NCBI RefSeq assembly: GCF_002006355.2
Contig: NZ_CP096980.1
Location: 496,001 to 560,000, forward strand
Length of the DNA stretch: 64,000 nt
Direction of reading: 5' to 3'
From: Clostridium felsineum DSM 794
Lineage (GTDB): Bacteria > Bacillota > Clostridia > Clostridiales > Clostridiaceae
The position numbers were made by a program, and so were the translations under genes. Numbering within the stretch: the stretch's first letter is position 1; each line of letters opens with the position of its first letter. Below are positions 26,712-34,619 of the stretch, one piece after another. The notes under the pieces are model-generated. The model was not told the DNA's origin. It made no database searches and worked only from the letters and a program-made list of their open reading frames with translations.

Positions 26712-27053
26712 GGTCAAGAAAAAATTCATATCATTGATTTTTCACGTTTTACTCTCTAACATATTAACATGTTAATTTTATCAGCTCTAATTCTCCCATA
26801 AAACATATATTTACCTTCAATATGAGTTGTGTACCATAATTATTTAAAAAAGTGCGATAAGTAATTAGATGTATTATTAAATTCAGAGGACAATATAAGG
26901 AATGAGTTTTTAGATAGATAGGCTAGATTGTTACTGATAAAAGCTCTACAAATATCTAAAACACTTAAGTATCATAGGGTTGCTATTGTTGTAGCTGTAG
27001 GTGATGTACATGTTTATATAGCTAACTATCCTAGAGTGACTTGGTAAATATAA

Positions 27054-27080
27054 GGGGACGGATAAATATTGGCCGTCCCC
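27054..27080. repeat. REP-like GC-rich palindrome
   Basis: GGGGACGG at 27054-27061 and CCGTCCCC at 27073-27080 form an 8-bp GC stem in an otherwise AT-rich region. Such GGGGACGG...CCGTCCCC elements are widespread in Firmicutes, often near small Y1 (REP-associated) transposases. No transposase is visible here, and a T-run is missing, so it is not a typical terminator. Confidence 0.5.
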
Positions 27081-27237
27081 GTGCTGTCTAACTATTATTA
27101 TAATGCTCCATAACTCATGTATTTCTATGTGTAGTTCTTGCTTTTCTGATTTTTTTAATGGAATATACCAGTTTTTTACTTCATTATTATATATTCTTAA
27201 GAACCTTTTACACTTTTAAATTATGCGATAACATTGT

Positions 27238-28656
27238 TTAGTTAGCTTTTTTTGATTTACTAGATAAGTATAAAGAAAACAAGAAGCCAATAAATAATAC
27301 AATTGCTGCTATAAATATGGCATGATTAAAGCCGTTATATAAAGCTTCAGTAGATTTCCCTGAATGGCTGTTTAAATATTTTGTTTGGAAAGCTGTCATA
27401 ACTCCAACATATACAGAAGAACCTAAAGCTCCAGCAAGCTGCATAGCTGTATTTACTATTGCAACACCATCTGCACGAGTCTTGTTTTCAAGAACACTTA
27501 AAGAAGTTGTTTGACTAGTTGACATAGTTAACGATTGTCCAAACATTATGCAGCAATATAGTAAGGTTATACTTAAAACAGAGGTTGTAAGTGAAGCTCT
27601 TGATAATACAAAAGTAAATCCGCATATTATAGCAAAACCAAGAGGTATTAATACTTTTCCACCTATTTTATCAAAAACCTTTCCAACAAATGGTGTACAT
27701 ATAGCTGAAACAAGGATGGCTGGCAATAAAACAAGTGCAGAGGTAAAGGTTGAAGTTTTTAATCCATTTTGAAGTAGAGTTGGAAGTATTACATTTGCTG
27801 AAAATTGGAAAGATTGTACAAATGCAATTAATAGTACTCCAACGGTGAATACGGGATTTTTAAAAGGGCGTAATTCAAGTATTGGTGTACTTAAAGTTAA
27901 TTGACGTCTAACATAAATTATTAAAGCTATTATTCCGATTGCAAGTATAATTAAAGAAGTTGATAACTTAGAGGTACTAAGTGAACTTATTGAATATATT
28001 ATTCCAGCGAAAGCTATAGTTGATAATATAATAGATAAATAATCAATTTTTGGTTTTGTTATTTCCGAAGTATTTTCAAGAAAGACTATCCCTAAGATTA
28101 TACAAAGGATTAAAAGTGGAACCAATACAATGAATAAAGAGTGCCAACTAAAATATTGAAGAAGTATTCCAGAGGCAGTAGGTCCTAAAGCAGGTCCTAA
28201 AGTAAGTATAGATACACATAACCCCATAATTGAACCATGTTTTTCAGGAGGGGTTATAGCTAATGAAGAATTCATCATTAGTGGAACTATTAAACCTGTT
28301 CCAAAGGCTTGAATTATTCTTGAAATTAGTAGTGCAGTAAATGATGTTGAAAATATAGCACATATAGTTCCAAGTAAAAGAAATGTTATAGATGCTAAAT
28401 ACAACTGTTTTGTAGTGAAGGTATGAAGTAAAAAAGCTGTAACTGGAACAAGAATTCCAACTACTAAAACATTGGCAGTTATTAACCATTGAACGGTTAT
28501 TGCACTAACATGCATTTCCTTCATTAGAGTTGGAAATGCTACGTTTAGTATTGTTTCATTAAATAGGGATAAAAAACCTGCAAGTAAGAGTGTAAACATA
28601 ATTGCTTTTACATTATATTTTGGGGTGTTTTCTGAATTTAATTGTTTTGCTTCCAT
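27238..28656 (-). CDS. lmrB: DHA2-type MFS multidrug exporter (LmrB-like)
   Basis: A 472-residue transporter with about 14 membrane segments. MFS motifs include FLLHTFTTKQLYLASITFLLLG and the antiporter motif GPALGPTASGILLQYFSW. Length and neighbourhood match Bacillus LmrB, a lincomycin/puromycin exporter. The gene lies directly downstream of a LmrA/QdoR-type TetR gene, and a TAGACCAGTC operator precedes each of the two. The symbol is by analogy; the drug range is untested. Confidence 0.8.
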   Translation of the reverse strand: MEAKQLNSENTPKYNVKAIMFTLLLAGFLSLFNETILNVAFPTLMKEMHVSAITVQWLITANVLVVGILVPVTAFLLHTFTTKQLYLASITFLLLGTICAIFSTSFTALLISRIIQAFGTGLIVPLMMNSSLAITPPEKHGSIMGLCVSILTLGPALGPTASGILLQYFSWHSLFIVLVPLLILCIILGIVFLENTSEITKPKIDYLSIILSTIAFAGIIYSISSLSTSKLSTSLIILAIGIIALIIYVRRQLTLSTPILELRPFKNPVFTVGVLLIAFVQSFQFSANVILPTLLQNGLKTSTFTSALVLLPAILVSAICTPFVGKVFDKIGGKVLIPLGFAIICGFTFVLSRASLTTSVLSITLLYCCIMFGQSLTMSTSQTTSLSVLENKTRADGVAIVNTAMQLAGALGSSVYVGVMTAFQTKYLNSHSGKSTEALYNGFNHAIFIAAIVLFIGFLFSLYLSSKSKKAN

Positions 28657-28682
28657 GAAAAAATAATCTCCTTTTTCTTATT

Positions 28683-28694
28683 TAGACCAGTCTA
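28683..28694. promoter_or_regulatory. LmrA/QdoR-type operator upstream of the exporter
   Basis: TAGACCAGTCTA lies 27 nt before the exporter start. The LmrA and QdoR repressors of Bacillus are known to bind a TAGACCRGTC-type box, and this site agrees. A second copy is at 29329-29340. Confidence 0.7.
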
Positions 28695-28729
28695 TATAAA
28701 AATGTTGAAAAAATATACCTTATTTAAAT

Positions 28730-29305
28730 TTATAAATAAGGACTTAGTAATAAATCTATTTGTTTATTTAAATTAAAAAGGGCCTCTTGATTTTTTTGAG
28801 TTAGGGATACCGTAATGGAACCCTCTAGTAAAGTAAGTATAGTCATACTTAAAAACGCTGCATCTTCTTCACTAATTCCATTTTGAGTTAACTTATTAGA
28901 ATAAATTTGTTGCAATTCTATAAAAGATGTTCGGCAAGCTTCTTTTAAAACTTCACTTGATGAATAAGTTTCTAGAGATAAAAGGCTTAGTGAGATATCT
29001 TTTGGTTTGCCATCTCTTTTTAAATCCTCTATTATATGATTAACAACCGCTTGAACAGCCTTAATAGGATTTTTGTATTCTAACATATCCTTTTTTAAAT
29101 TGCCTTTTATATTATGAGTAGAAAGCTTTATAGCCTCTAAAGCTAGTTCTTCTTTTCCTTTTGGAAAGTAATAGTATAGTGATCCTTTAGGCGAACCACT
29201 TTCCTTTAAAATTTCATTTAAACCAGTAGCATTGAAGCCTTTCGTTTGGAAAAGTTCAGCTGCGGCTATTAAAATTTTTTCTCTGGAATCATTTTTTTGT
29301 TTCAT
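28730..29305 (-). CDS. lmrA: TetR-family repressor (LmrA/QdoR-like)
   Basis: A 191-residue protein. Its N-terminus (SREKILIAAAELFQTKGFNATGLNEILKESGSPKGSLYYYFPKGKEELALEAI) is characteristic of the LmrA/YxaF branch of TetR regulators, which control drug exporters and flavonoid quercetinase in Bacillus. Matching operator boxes before this gene and before the exporter support autoregulation and control of the pump. The inducer is unknown; lincosamides or flavonoids are possible by analogy. Confidence 0.83.
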   Translation of the reverse strand: MKQKNDSREKILIAAAELFQTKGFNATGLNEILKESGSPKGSLYYYFPKGKEELALEAIKLSTHNIKGNLKKDMLEYKNPIKAVQAVVNHIIEDLKRDGKPKDISLSLLSLETYSSSEVLKEACRTSFIELQQIYSNKLTQNGISEEDAAFLSMTILTLLEGSITVSLTQKNQEALFNLNKQIDLLLSPYL

Positions 29306-29328
29306 AATAAATCACCTTCTAATTATAA

Positions 29329-29340
29329 TGACTGGTCTAT
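29329..29340. promoter_or_regulatory. LmrA/QdoR-type operator upstream of the repressor
   Basis: Read on the minus strand the site is ATAGACCAGTCA, sharing TAGACCAGTC with the site at 28683-28694. It lies about 24 nt upstream of the repressor start. Confidence 0.68.
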
Positions 29341-29387
29341 ATAAGATTAAACTATTTAAAAATAAAAGTCAAGATAAAAATAATAGT

Positions 29388-30140
29388 TTAGTATGTCTGG
29401 AATTCTGTTAAGTACCTCCAATATCTTTTAGGCATATGAGTCATACGGCATTTGGGATTATGTCTGCCTTCAACCTCAACGGTTTTATAGTAATGTGTCC
29501 AAAGCTTTCTAAAGTGTTTTTCATCTTCAGTTAAACAAGGAAGCTTCATATTTTCTACAGGTAGGATCGAAGCTTTATAAGGTTCATATATAAGAGCCAT
29601 ATTATGAGTCTTATCGTGAATTAAAAAATGCTCTTCAGGGTATCGATTAGCGAAATGCTCAATTAAAAGTGGAAGTACATAATTTTTAGGTTCTATCTCT
29701 GAAACTAAGCCATCTTTAAAAGCAGAAAATCTTATAAAGCCTTTAAAAAGATGACTTTCTTTATCTAAATGAGTTACAGCTTTAAAGAGAGCATTAACAA
29801 CATCATTAGAAAGCATACTCATGATTTTAGAACCATGTTTATATCCAAGTCTCATAAAAAGTAATATATTTATTTCTTTATCTATAAGGCATGTTAAAAA
29901 AGCTCTTTTTATGAAGTCAAAAGCAGCTTTTCCCATTTTACTCGGAATGGATTTTATTACTCGTAATGCGTTCTTTGAGTCAGTTTCTATTTCCTTTGAC
30001 ATAAATAAGGTCATTTGAGATTTGTCGTTTAATAAGATGGTTACTGGAAGCTCATTTTTTATGTAGCTTTCAAAAACGCAGCACATTAAGCCTTCAAAGC
30101 TTCCATCATAGTAATATATTAAATTTGGCCTGTCAAGCAT
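29388..30140 (-). CDS. DUF4130-family protein (TIGR03915-type), partner of a DNA-repair-like radical SAM protein
   Basis: A 250-residue soluble protein with the DUF4130 start LIYYYDGSFEGLMCCVFESY and the C-terminal CRMTHMPKRYWRYLTEFQT. The family is almost always encoded beside the radical SAM protein found upstream here, and is classed only as putative DNA metabolism. The genes overlap by 22 nt, which implies a tightly coupled operon. The exact activity is unknown. The last part resembles the DNA-binding region of uracil-glycosylase-associated proteins, as the family description states. Confidence 0.75.
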   Translation of the reverse strand: MLDRPNLIYYYDGSFEGLMCCVFESYIKNELPVTILLNDKSQMTLFMSKEIETDSKNALRVIKSIPSKMGKAAFDFIKRAFLTCLIDKEINILLFMRLGYKHGSKIMSMLSNDVVNALFKAVTHLDKESHLFKGFIRFSAFKDGLVSEIEPKNYVLPLLIEHFANRYPEEHFLIHDKTHNMALIYEPYKASILPVENMKLPCLTEDEKHFRKLWTHYYKTVEVEGRHNPKCRMTHMPKRYWRYLTEFQTY

Positions 30141-31450
30141 TTTTGAATTTCCTCCTTTAAGAGAGTATTATTATCAAAAAAAGATAACTGTTCATATTGT
30201 GTTTCAAGGGGAACATTATTTTTATACATATCCAGTGATTTTTCCGAGAGTAGAGCTCTAAGTACAGAATCCTGTGAAATTTTAATACCATCCATACTTT
30301 TTCCACTGCAGGTTATAAAGTATTGTGCTCTTTTTAAAACTACCCCCAACTTTTTTAGACCAGTGAAATTTAAATTTACAGTTCTTCTAGCCATAATGAT
30401 TCTTCTAGCACTATTAACACCTATACCAGGAACTCTAAGTAGAACCTTAAAGGGAGCTCTGTTAACATCTACAGGGAAAAATTCCATATGGTTAAGTGCC
30501 CAATTACATTTGGGATCTATATAGGGATGAAAGCTTTGATTTCTATTATCAAGAAGTTCATTTGCTTTAAAACCATAAAATCTTAAAAGCCAATCTGCCT
30601 GATAAAGTCTATGCTCACGCAGAAGAGGTGGCTTTGTATCCACTGATGGCAGAAGGGGATTTGATGCAACTGGCATATAAGCAGAGAAAAAAACTCTCTT
30701 TAGCTTGTAGCTGTTATAGAGGCTTTCAGTAAGATTTAAAATTTGAAAGTCAGTATCAGGTGTTGCGCCAATAATCATTTGAGTGCTTTGACCTGCTGGA
30801 ACAAATTTTGGAGCGCTTTTATAACGTACTATATCTTTAGTGTTTTCGCTTATTTTATTTTTAATATAACCCATAGGTTTTAAAATGGAATGTTTGGACT
30901 TATTTGGAGCAAGAAGCTTTAAACTCTTTTGAGAGGGAAGCTCTATGTTAACACTCATTCTATCGCAAAGCATGCCTAGTTTTTCAATTAAATAATCGTC
31001 AGCACCAGGGATAGCTTTTGCGTGTATGTATCCGTAAAAGTTATATTCATATCTTAGAATCCTTAAAACCTCAATCATTTGCTCACAGGTGTAATCAGGA
31101 TTTTTCATTACACCAGAACTTAAAAAAAGTCCTTCTATATAATTTCGTCTGTAAAAGTTCATGGTGAGATCTGCAAGCTCACGTGGTGTAAAGGACGCAC
31201 GAGGAGTATCGTTTGAAATTCTATTTACGCAGTACTGACAATCGTAAATACAGGCATTAGACATAAGAACCTTTAAAAGGGAAATACATCTTCCATCGCC
31301 TGCAAAGCTGTGGCATATCCCACAAGCCTCAGCGCTCCCAATGCCGCCTTTCTTTGATTTCCTTTGTGCTCCGCTTGAAGTACAAGCAGCATCATATTTT
31401 GCAGCATCAGTTAAAATTTGAAGTTTTTCAAATACATCCACAGAAAACAT
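30119..31450 (-). CDS. Putative DNA modification/repair radical SAM protein
   Basis: A 443-residue protein. The radical SAM cluster motif is Cys67, Cys71 and Cys74 (CIYDCQYC), and an upstream CGICHSFAGDGRC supplies more cysteines. A helix-hairpin-helix near 333 (LLRVPGIGVNSARRII) is of the DNA-binding type. This matches the TIGR03916 family, a putative DNA modification or repair enzyme paired with DUF4130. The reaction is unknown. The shared operon with the 29388 gene, overlapping by 22 nt, is the strongest clue. Confidence 0.83.
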   Translation of the reverse strand: MFSVDVFEKLQILTDAAKYDAACTSSGAQRKSKKGGIGSAEACGICHSFAGDGRCISLLKVLMSNACIYDCQYCVNRISNDTPRASFTPRELADLTMNFYRRNYIEGLFLSSGVMKNPDYTCEQMIEVLRILRYEYNFYGYIHAKAIPGADDYLIEKLGMLCDRMSVNIELPSQKSLKLLAPNKSKHSILKPMGYIKNKISENTKDIVRYKSAPKFVPAGQSTQMIIGATPDTDFQILNLTESLYNSYKLKRVFFSAYMPVASNPLLPSVDTKPPLLREHRLYQADWLLRFYGFKANELLDNRNQSFHPYIDPKCNWALNHMEFFPVDVNRAPFKVLLRVPGIGVNSARRIIMARRTVNLNFTGLKKLGVVLKRAQYFITCSGKSMDGIKISQDSVLRALLSEKSLDMYKNNVPLETQYEQLSFFDNNTLLKEEIQKCLTGQI

Positions 31451-31509
31451 CCCCCATAATTTTTTAATTTATTATATCACCAAACGTATGTTCGTGTAAA
31501 GGGGATAGT

Positions 31510-31546
31510 AAGGTTTTCCACAAGCTGTATGTGAAAAACCTTTTTG
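31510..31546. terminator. Hairpin between radical SAM and dehydrogenase genes
   Basis: AAGGTTTTCCACA pairs with TGTGAAAAACCTT (one mismatch), with a T-run on the plus-strand side. Both flanking genes are on the minus strand, where the tail is less T-rich, so efficiency there is uncertain. Confidence 0.45.
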
Positions 31547-31553
31547 TTTAAGC

Positions 31554-32426
31554 CTATTTATATAAATTATAAAGAGCTTGAGTACCTAAATCTTCTTGTC
31601 CATCAGCTATAAGTTTATCGTACAGCTTTTTAGACAGTTCTAAAGCAGGAGTTTTTAAACCCATTTCGGATGCTTCTTCTAAAGCAATCTTCATGTCTTT
31701 AACAAAATGTTTTATATAAAAACCAGGCTTGAAATCTCCTTTTAGTATTCTTGGAGCATAAGCACTTAATTGCCAACTTGCAGCCCCACCAGCACCAATA
31801 GATTTTAAAACCGTTTCTGCATCAAGTCCGGATTTTTTAGCATAGGATAAAGCCTCGCATACGCCCATAATGTTAGAAGCTATAGCGATTTGATTGCACA
31901 TTTTTGTATGTTGTCCTGAGCCAGCTGATCCTTGAAGTACTATATTTTTTCCCATAAGTTGAAATATAGGCATTAAAGCATCAAAAGCCTCTTTGTCTCC
32001 ACCAACCATTATGGATAGAGTGCCCTCGGCAGCACCTATATCTCCACCAGAAACAGGAGCATCAAGTGAAAAAATATCGTTTTCCTTTGCTTTAGAGTAT
32101 ATCTTTTTTGCTAAGGATGGTTTTGAGGTTGTCATGTCTACAACATAGCTTTTAGGTTTAATATTATTTAGTATACCCTCGTCATTAAGGTATACCTCTT
32201 CAACGTCACTTGGATAACCTACCATTGTTATTACAACACCGCATTCTTTGGAAAGCTCTTTTATAGAGTTTTTAAGAATAGCTCCTTTTTCTATTAGGGG
32301 TAGTGCTTTTTCCTTAGTCCTGTTATAAATATAAACAGAATAGCCGCCCTTTAGTAGATTTTGAACCATGCCACGTCCCATTACTCCGGTTCCAATGAAT
32401 CCTATTTTCGTATTTTTATTTATCAT
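31554..32426 (-). CDS. Beta-hydroxyacid dehydrogenase (3-hydroxyisobutyrate / tartronate-semialdehyde reductase family)
   Basis: A 290-residue NAD(P)-dependent dehydrogenase. The Rossmann motif GFIGTGVMGRGM is near the N-terminus, the substrate motif DAPVSGGDIGAAEGTLSIMVGG near 120, and the catalytic lysine in the GQHTKMCNQ stretch near 168. It interconverts short 3-hydroxyacids and semialdehydes; GarR/GlxR-like or GHB dehydrogenase-like activity is possible. The chosen ATG is preceded by AAAGGA. An ATG five codons upstream lacks a ribosome site. Confidence 0.82.
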   Translation of the reverse strand: MINKNTKIGFIGTGVMGRGMVQNLLKGGYSVYIYNRTKEKALPLIEKGAILKNSIKELSKECGVVITMVGYPSDVEEVYLNDEGILNNIKPKSYVVDMTTSKPSLAKKIYSKAKENDIFSLDAPVSGGDIGAAEGTLSIMVGGDKEAFDALMPIFQLMGKNIVLQGSAGSGQHTKMCNQIAIASNIMGVCEALSYAKKSGLDAETVLKSIGAGGAASWQLSAYAPRILKGDFKPGFYIKHFVKDMKIALEEASEMGLKTPALELSKKLYDKLIADGQEDLGTQALYNLYK

Positions 32427-32469
32427 ATATTCCTTTAGCATATACTAAAGTTTTCACTTCCTTTCACTT

Positions 32470-32964
32470 TTATAATGCCTTTTCAAAGCAGAAAAAATCA
32501 CCTACTCTAATGGTCATTATACCTCTTTCAATGTAGTTATTTTTTCTATAGAGATTACATGCATATGAATTTTTAGAAAAGCAGTCTAAGCGTATTGAGT
32601 CATAGCCCTTTTCCTTAGCAAAGCTTTCGGCGTATTTTATAAGAGCTGTAGCAATACCTTTTCCTTTAAATTTAGGATCAACACATAATCTATGAACAAC
32701 TAATTGTTTACCTTTTTGGTGTTTCCAATTAATAGAGTTGTATTCTGTGTCTTGAATTTCATTTAACACTAAGAAAGCTTTAATTATATTTTCGTCAGTG
32801 TAAACATAGAGATTTTTACTATTAATATCATCATTTATTACACTTTCATCTGGATAAAATCTATCCCATTGATATATTCCTTCTGATTCCATGTCAACAA
32901 TAGCATTATTTATTATGTCCATTATGAGAGTAATATCTTTTAATGTGCCCTTTTTAATTTTCAA
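32470..32964 (-). CDS. GNAT-family N-acetyltransferase
   Basis: About 164 residues with the GNAT core. The acetyl-CoA loop is in LCVDPKFKGKGIATALIKYAE (R/K-G-x-G-x-A form), followed by LDCFSKNSYACNLYRKNNY. The start is uncertain. The TTG at 32964 gives the usual family N-terminus and has GGTG 6 nt upstream; TTG at 32976 or GTG at 32973 are alternatives. The acceptor is unknown. Confidence 0.7.
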   Translation of the reverse strand: MKIKKGTLKDITLIMDIINNAIVDMESEGIYQWDRFYPDESVINDDINSKNLYVYTDENIIKAFLVLNEIQDTEYNSINWKHQKGKQLVVHRLCVDPKFKGKGIATALIKYAESFAKEKGYDSIRLDCFSKNSYACNLYRKNNYIERGIMTIRVGDFFCFEKAL

Positions 32965-32991
32965 GTATAACACCAACTTTCATACTAACAT

Positions 32992-33025
32992 AAAAGCATT
33001 AAAGCTAAATTAGTTTTAATGCTTT
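32992..33025 (-). terminator. Terminator of the iron-sulfur flavoprotein gene
   Basis: AAAGCATTAAA pairs with TTTAATGCTTT around a 10-nt loop, with T-rich DNA following on the minus strand. Confidence 0.55.
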
Positions 33026-33034
33026 GTTTGTAAA

Positions 33035-33664
33035 TTAACGTATATAGTTTGTTTTTATTCTTGGCTCTATCTTAGGTAAGTTTATTCCGGCAGTTTTTCC
33101 AGCCTCTATGCTCTTTAAAAGCCATGCCATGTTTTTGCCAAGAGTTCTCATGTTTTGAAGACCCTCAAGATCCTGTTTTACTTCATCTGGTGTATTACCA
33201 TGTACCATATTCCAGTATTGAGCTGATACTATAGGCATATTAGCAAAAGTGAAATACTTATTTAATTGATCAAAAGCAGCGGTAGCACCACCACGTCTAC
33301 AGCTTACAACAGCAGCACCTGGCTTGAATGCAAGGCTATTACCACCAGCATAGAAGAATCTATCAAGAAAAGAAGTAATTGAACCAGAAGCAGCAGCATA
33401 GTGTACTGGTGAACCAAATATAAACCCATCTGCATTTTGTGCCTTCTCAAGACCGGCATTTAAAGTATCATCATCAAAGACGCATTTAAAAGAAGCTTGC
33501 TTTGAACAACCACCACAGCCGATGCAGCCTCTTATAGCATCAGTTCCTATATGGAAAATTTCTGTTTCTATATTTTCTTCCTCTAAAGCTTTTGCCACCT
33601 CACTTAAAGCAGTGTAAGTACAGCCATTAGCATGTGGACTTCCATTTATAAGTAATACTTTCAT
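33035..33664 (-). CDS. Flavodoxin-fold iron-sulfur flavoprotein (NADPH-dependent FMN reductase-like)
   Basis: A 209-residue protein starting MKVLLINGSPHANG, the FMN phosphate loop of the family. Cys47, Cys50, Cys53 and Cys61 form a compact motif of the CX2CX2CX7C type, as in archaeal and clostridial Isf proteins that hold a [4Fe-4S] cluster beside FMN. The likely role is electron transfer or reduction of oxygen species or quinones. GGGAGG precedes the ATG; a longer upstream open frame has no ribosome site. Confidence 0.8.
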   Translation of the reverse strand: MKVLLINGSPHANGCTYTALSEVAKALEEENIETEIFHIGTDAIRGCIGCGGCSKQASFKCVFDDDTLNAGLEKAQNADGFIFGSPVHYAAASGSITSFLDRFFYAGGNSLAFKPGAAVVSCRRGGATAAFDQLNKYFTFANMPIVSAQYWNMVHGNTPDEVKQDLEGLQNMRTLGKNMAWLLKSIEAGKTAGINLPKIEPRIKTNYIR

Positions 33665-33896
33665 TACAAATACCTCCCAATAAAAAAATGTATATAACAA
33701 TAATAGCATATTTTATAAGTCAAGTTTTGCTAAATTAAGTACGAAAAATATTAACGATATATAAAAAAATATTGATGTATTTGTTAAGAATCACATAATT
33801 CCTTTTATGGCACTAGAAAATGTAGTATCATTTGAATGAGTACAAGTATATAATAATTAAGTCGGGATAGGTTAAGTTGAGGGAGGATAATTAATT

Positions 33897-34550
33897 ATGG
33901 CACACGTTGAAGAGGCCGATTATATTGAGAGAGATGATATTGAGGAAAAGATAGAAGAAATGCAAGAACTAATAATGAAGTACAGTGCGGCTATAAAGGA
34001 AGTTAAAACAAAACTTGAAATTTTAGATAATGAATTTAAGGTTAAAAGAAAAAGAAATCCTATAGAATATATGAAGGATAGAGTTAAAGATCCTAAAAGT
34101 ATAATGGATAAGCTTGAGCGCAAAGGGCTTGAGCTTAGCTTTAATTCAGCAAAAGATAATTTAAATGATATAGCAGGTGTAAGGGTTGTCTGCTCTTTTG
34201 TAAGTGATATATATGAAATTGCCAACATGCTTAAAAGGCAGGATGACATAAAACTCATAAATGAAAAGGATTATATAAAAAATCCAAAATCAAATGGATA
34301 TAGAAGTTTTCATATGATTTTAGAGGTTCCTATATTTTTTTCTGATCATGTAGAGCCAGTTAGGGTAGAGGTTCAAGTGCGAACTATTGCCATGGATTTT
34401 TGGGCAAGTTTAGAACATAAGCTTTACTATAAAACACTAGGAAGAGATGCTGAGGCTATAAGGTTTGAACTAAAAGAATGTGCAGATGTAATATGCCAGA
34501 CGGATATGAAAATGCAAAACATACAAAAAGAGGTAGAAAAATTAGTTTGA
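33897..34550 (+). CDS. Small alarmone synthetase-like GTP pyrophosphokinase (RelQ/YjbM type)
   Basis: A 217-residue protein with a RelA_SpoT synthetase domain and no hydrolase, TGS or ACT domain. Conserved pieces are RVKDPKSIMDKLERKG near 62, DIAGVRVVCSF near 92, NGYRSFHMIL near 131, and EVQVRTIAMDFWASLEHKLYYK near 158, where the catalytic Glu and Gln lie. It should make pppGpp/ppGpp from ATP and GDP or GTP in the cytoplasm. An ABC-F gene follows 69 nt downstream in the same direction and may be cotranscribed. Confidence 0.86.
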   Translation: MAHVEEADYIERDDIEEKIEEMQELIMKYSAAIKEVKTKLEILDNEFKVKRKRNPIEYMKDRVKDPKSIMDKLERKGLELSFNSAKDNLNDIAGVRVVCSFVSDIYEIANMLKRQDDIKLINEKDYIKNPKSNGYRSFHMILEVPIFFSDHVEPVRVEVQVRTIAMDFWASLEHKLYYKTLGRDAEAIRFELKECADVICQTDMKMQNIQKEVEKLV

Positions 34551-34619
34551 AAAATGGTGCAGCTTCCTATAAACTAGTATTAATAAGTTATTTTATTAAT
34601 GGAGATTTTGGAGGTCAAA

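Larger units (their letters stand above)
26668..27237. other. 570-nt stretch without a recognisable gene
   Basis: The stretch holds the TetR promoter side, an AT-rich middle and, near 26926-27046, a short open frame on the plus strand (about 40 codons ending at a TAA) whose translation I do not recognise. It lacks a ribosome site and may be a gene remnant. The GGGGACGG palindrome at 27054-27080 follows it. No other feature is visible. Confidence 0.4.

Noticed and set aside
26926..27046. Small protein gene
   Set aside because: About 40 codons without a ribosome site or recognisable family; kept only as a possible remnant.
27054..27080. Intrinsic terminator
   Set aside because: The stem is GC-rich but lacks a T-run on either strand, and the gene pointing toward it stops at 27238 after no continuous stem-T arrangement.
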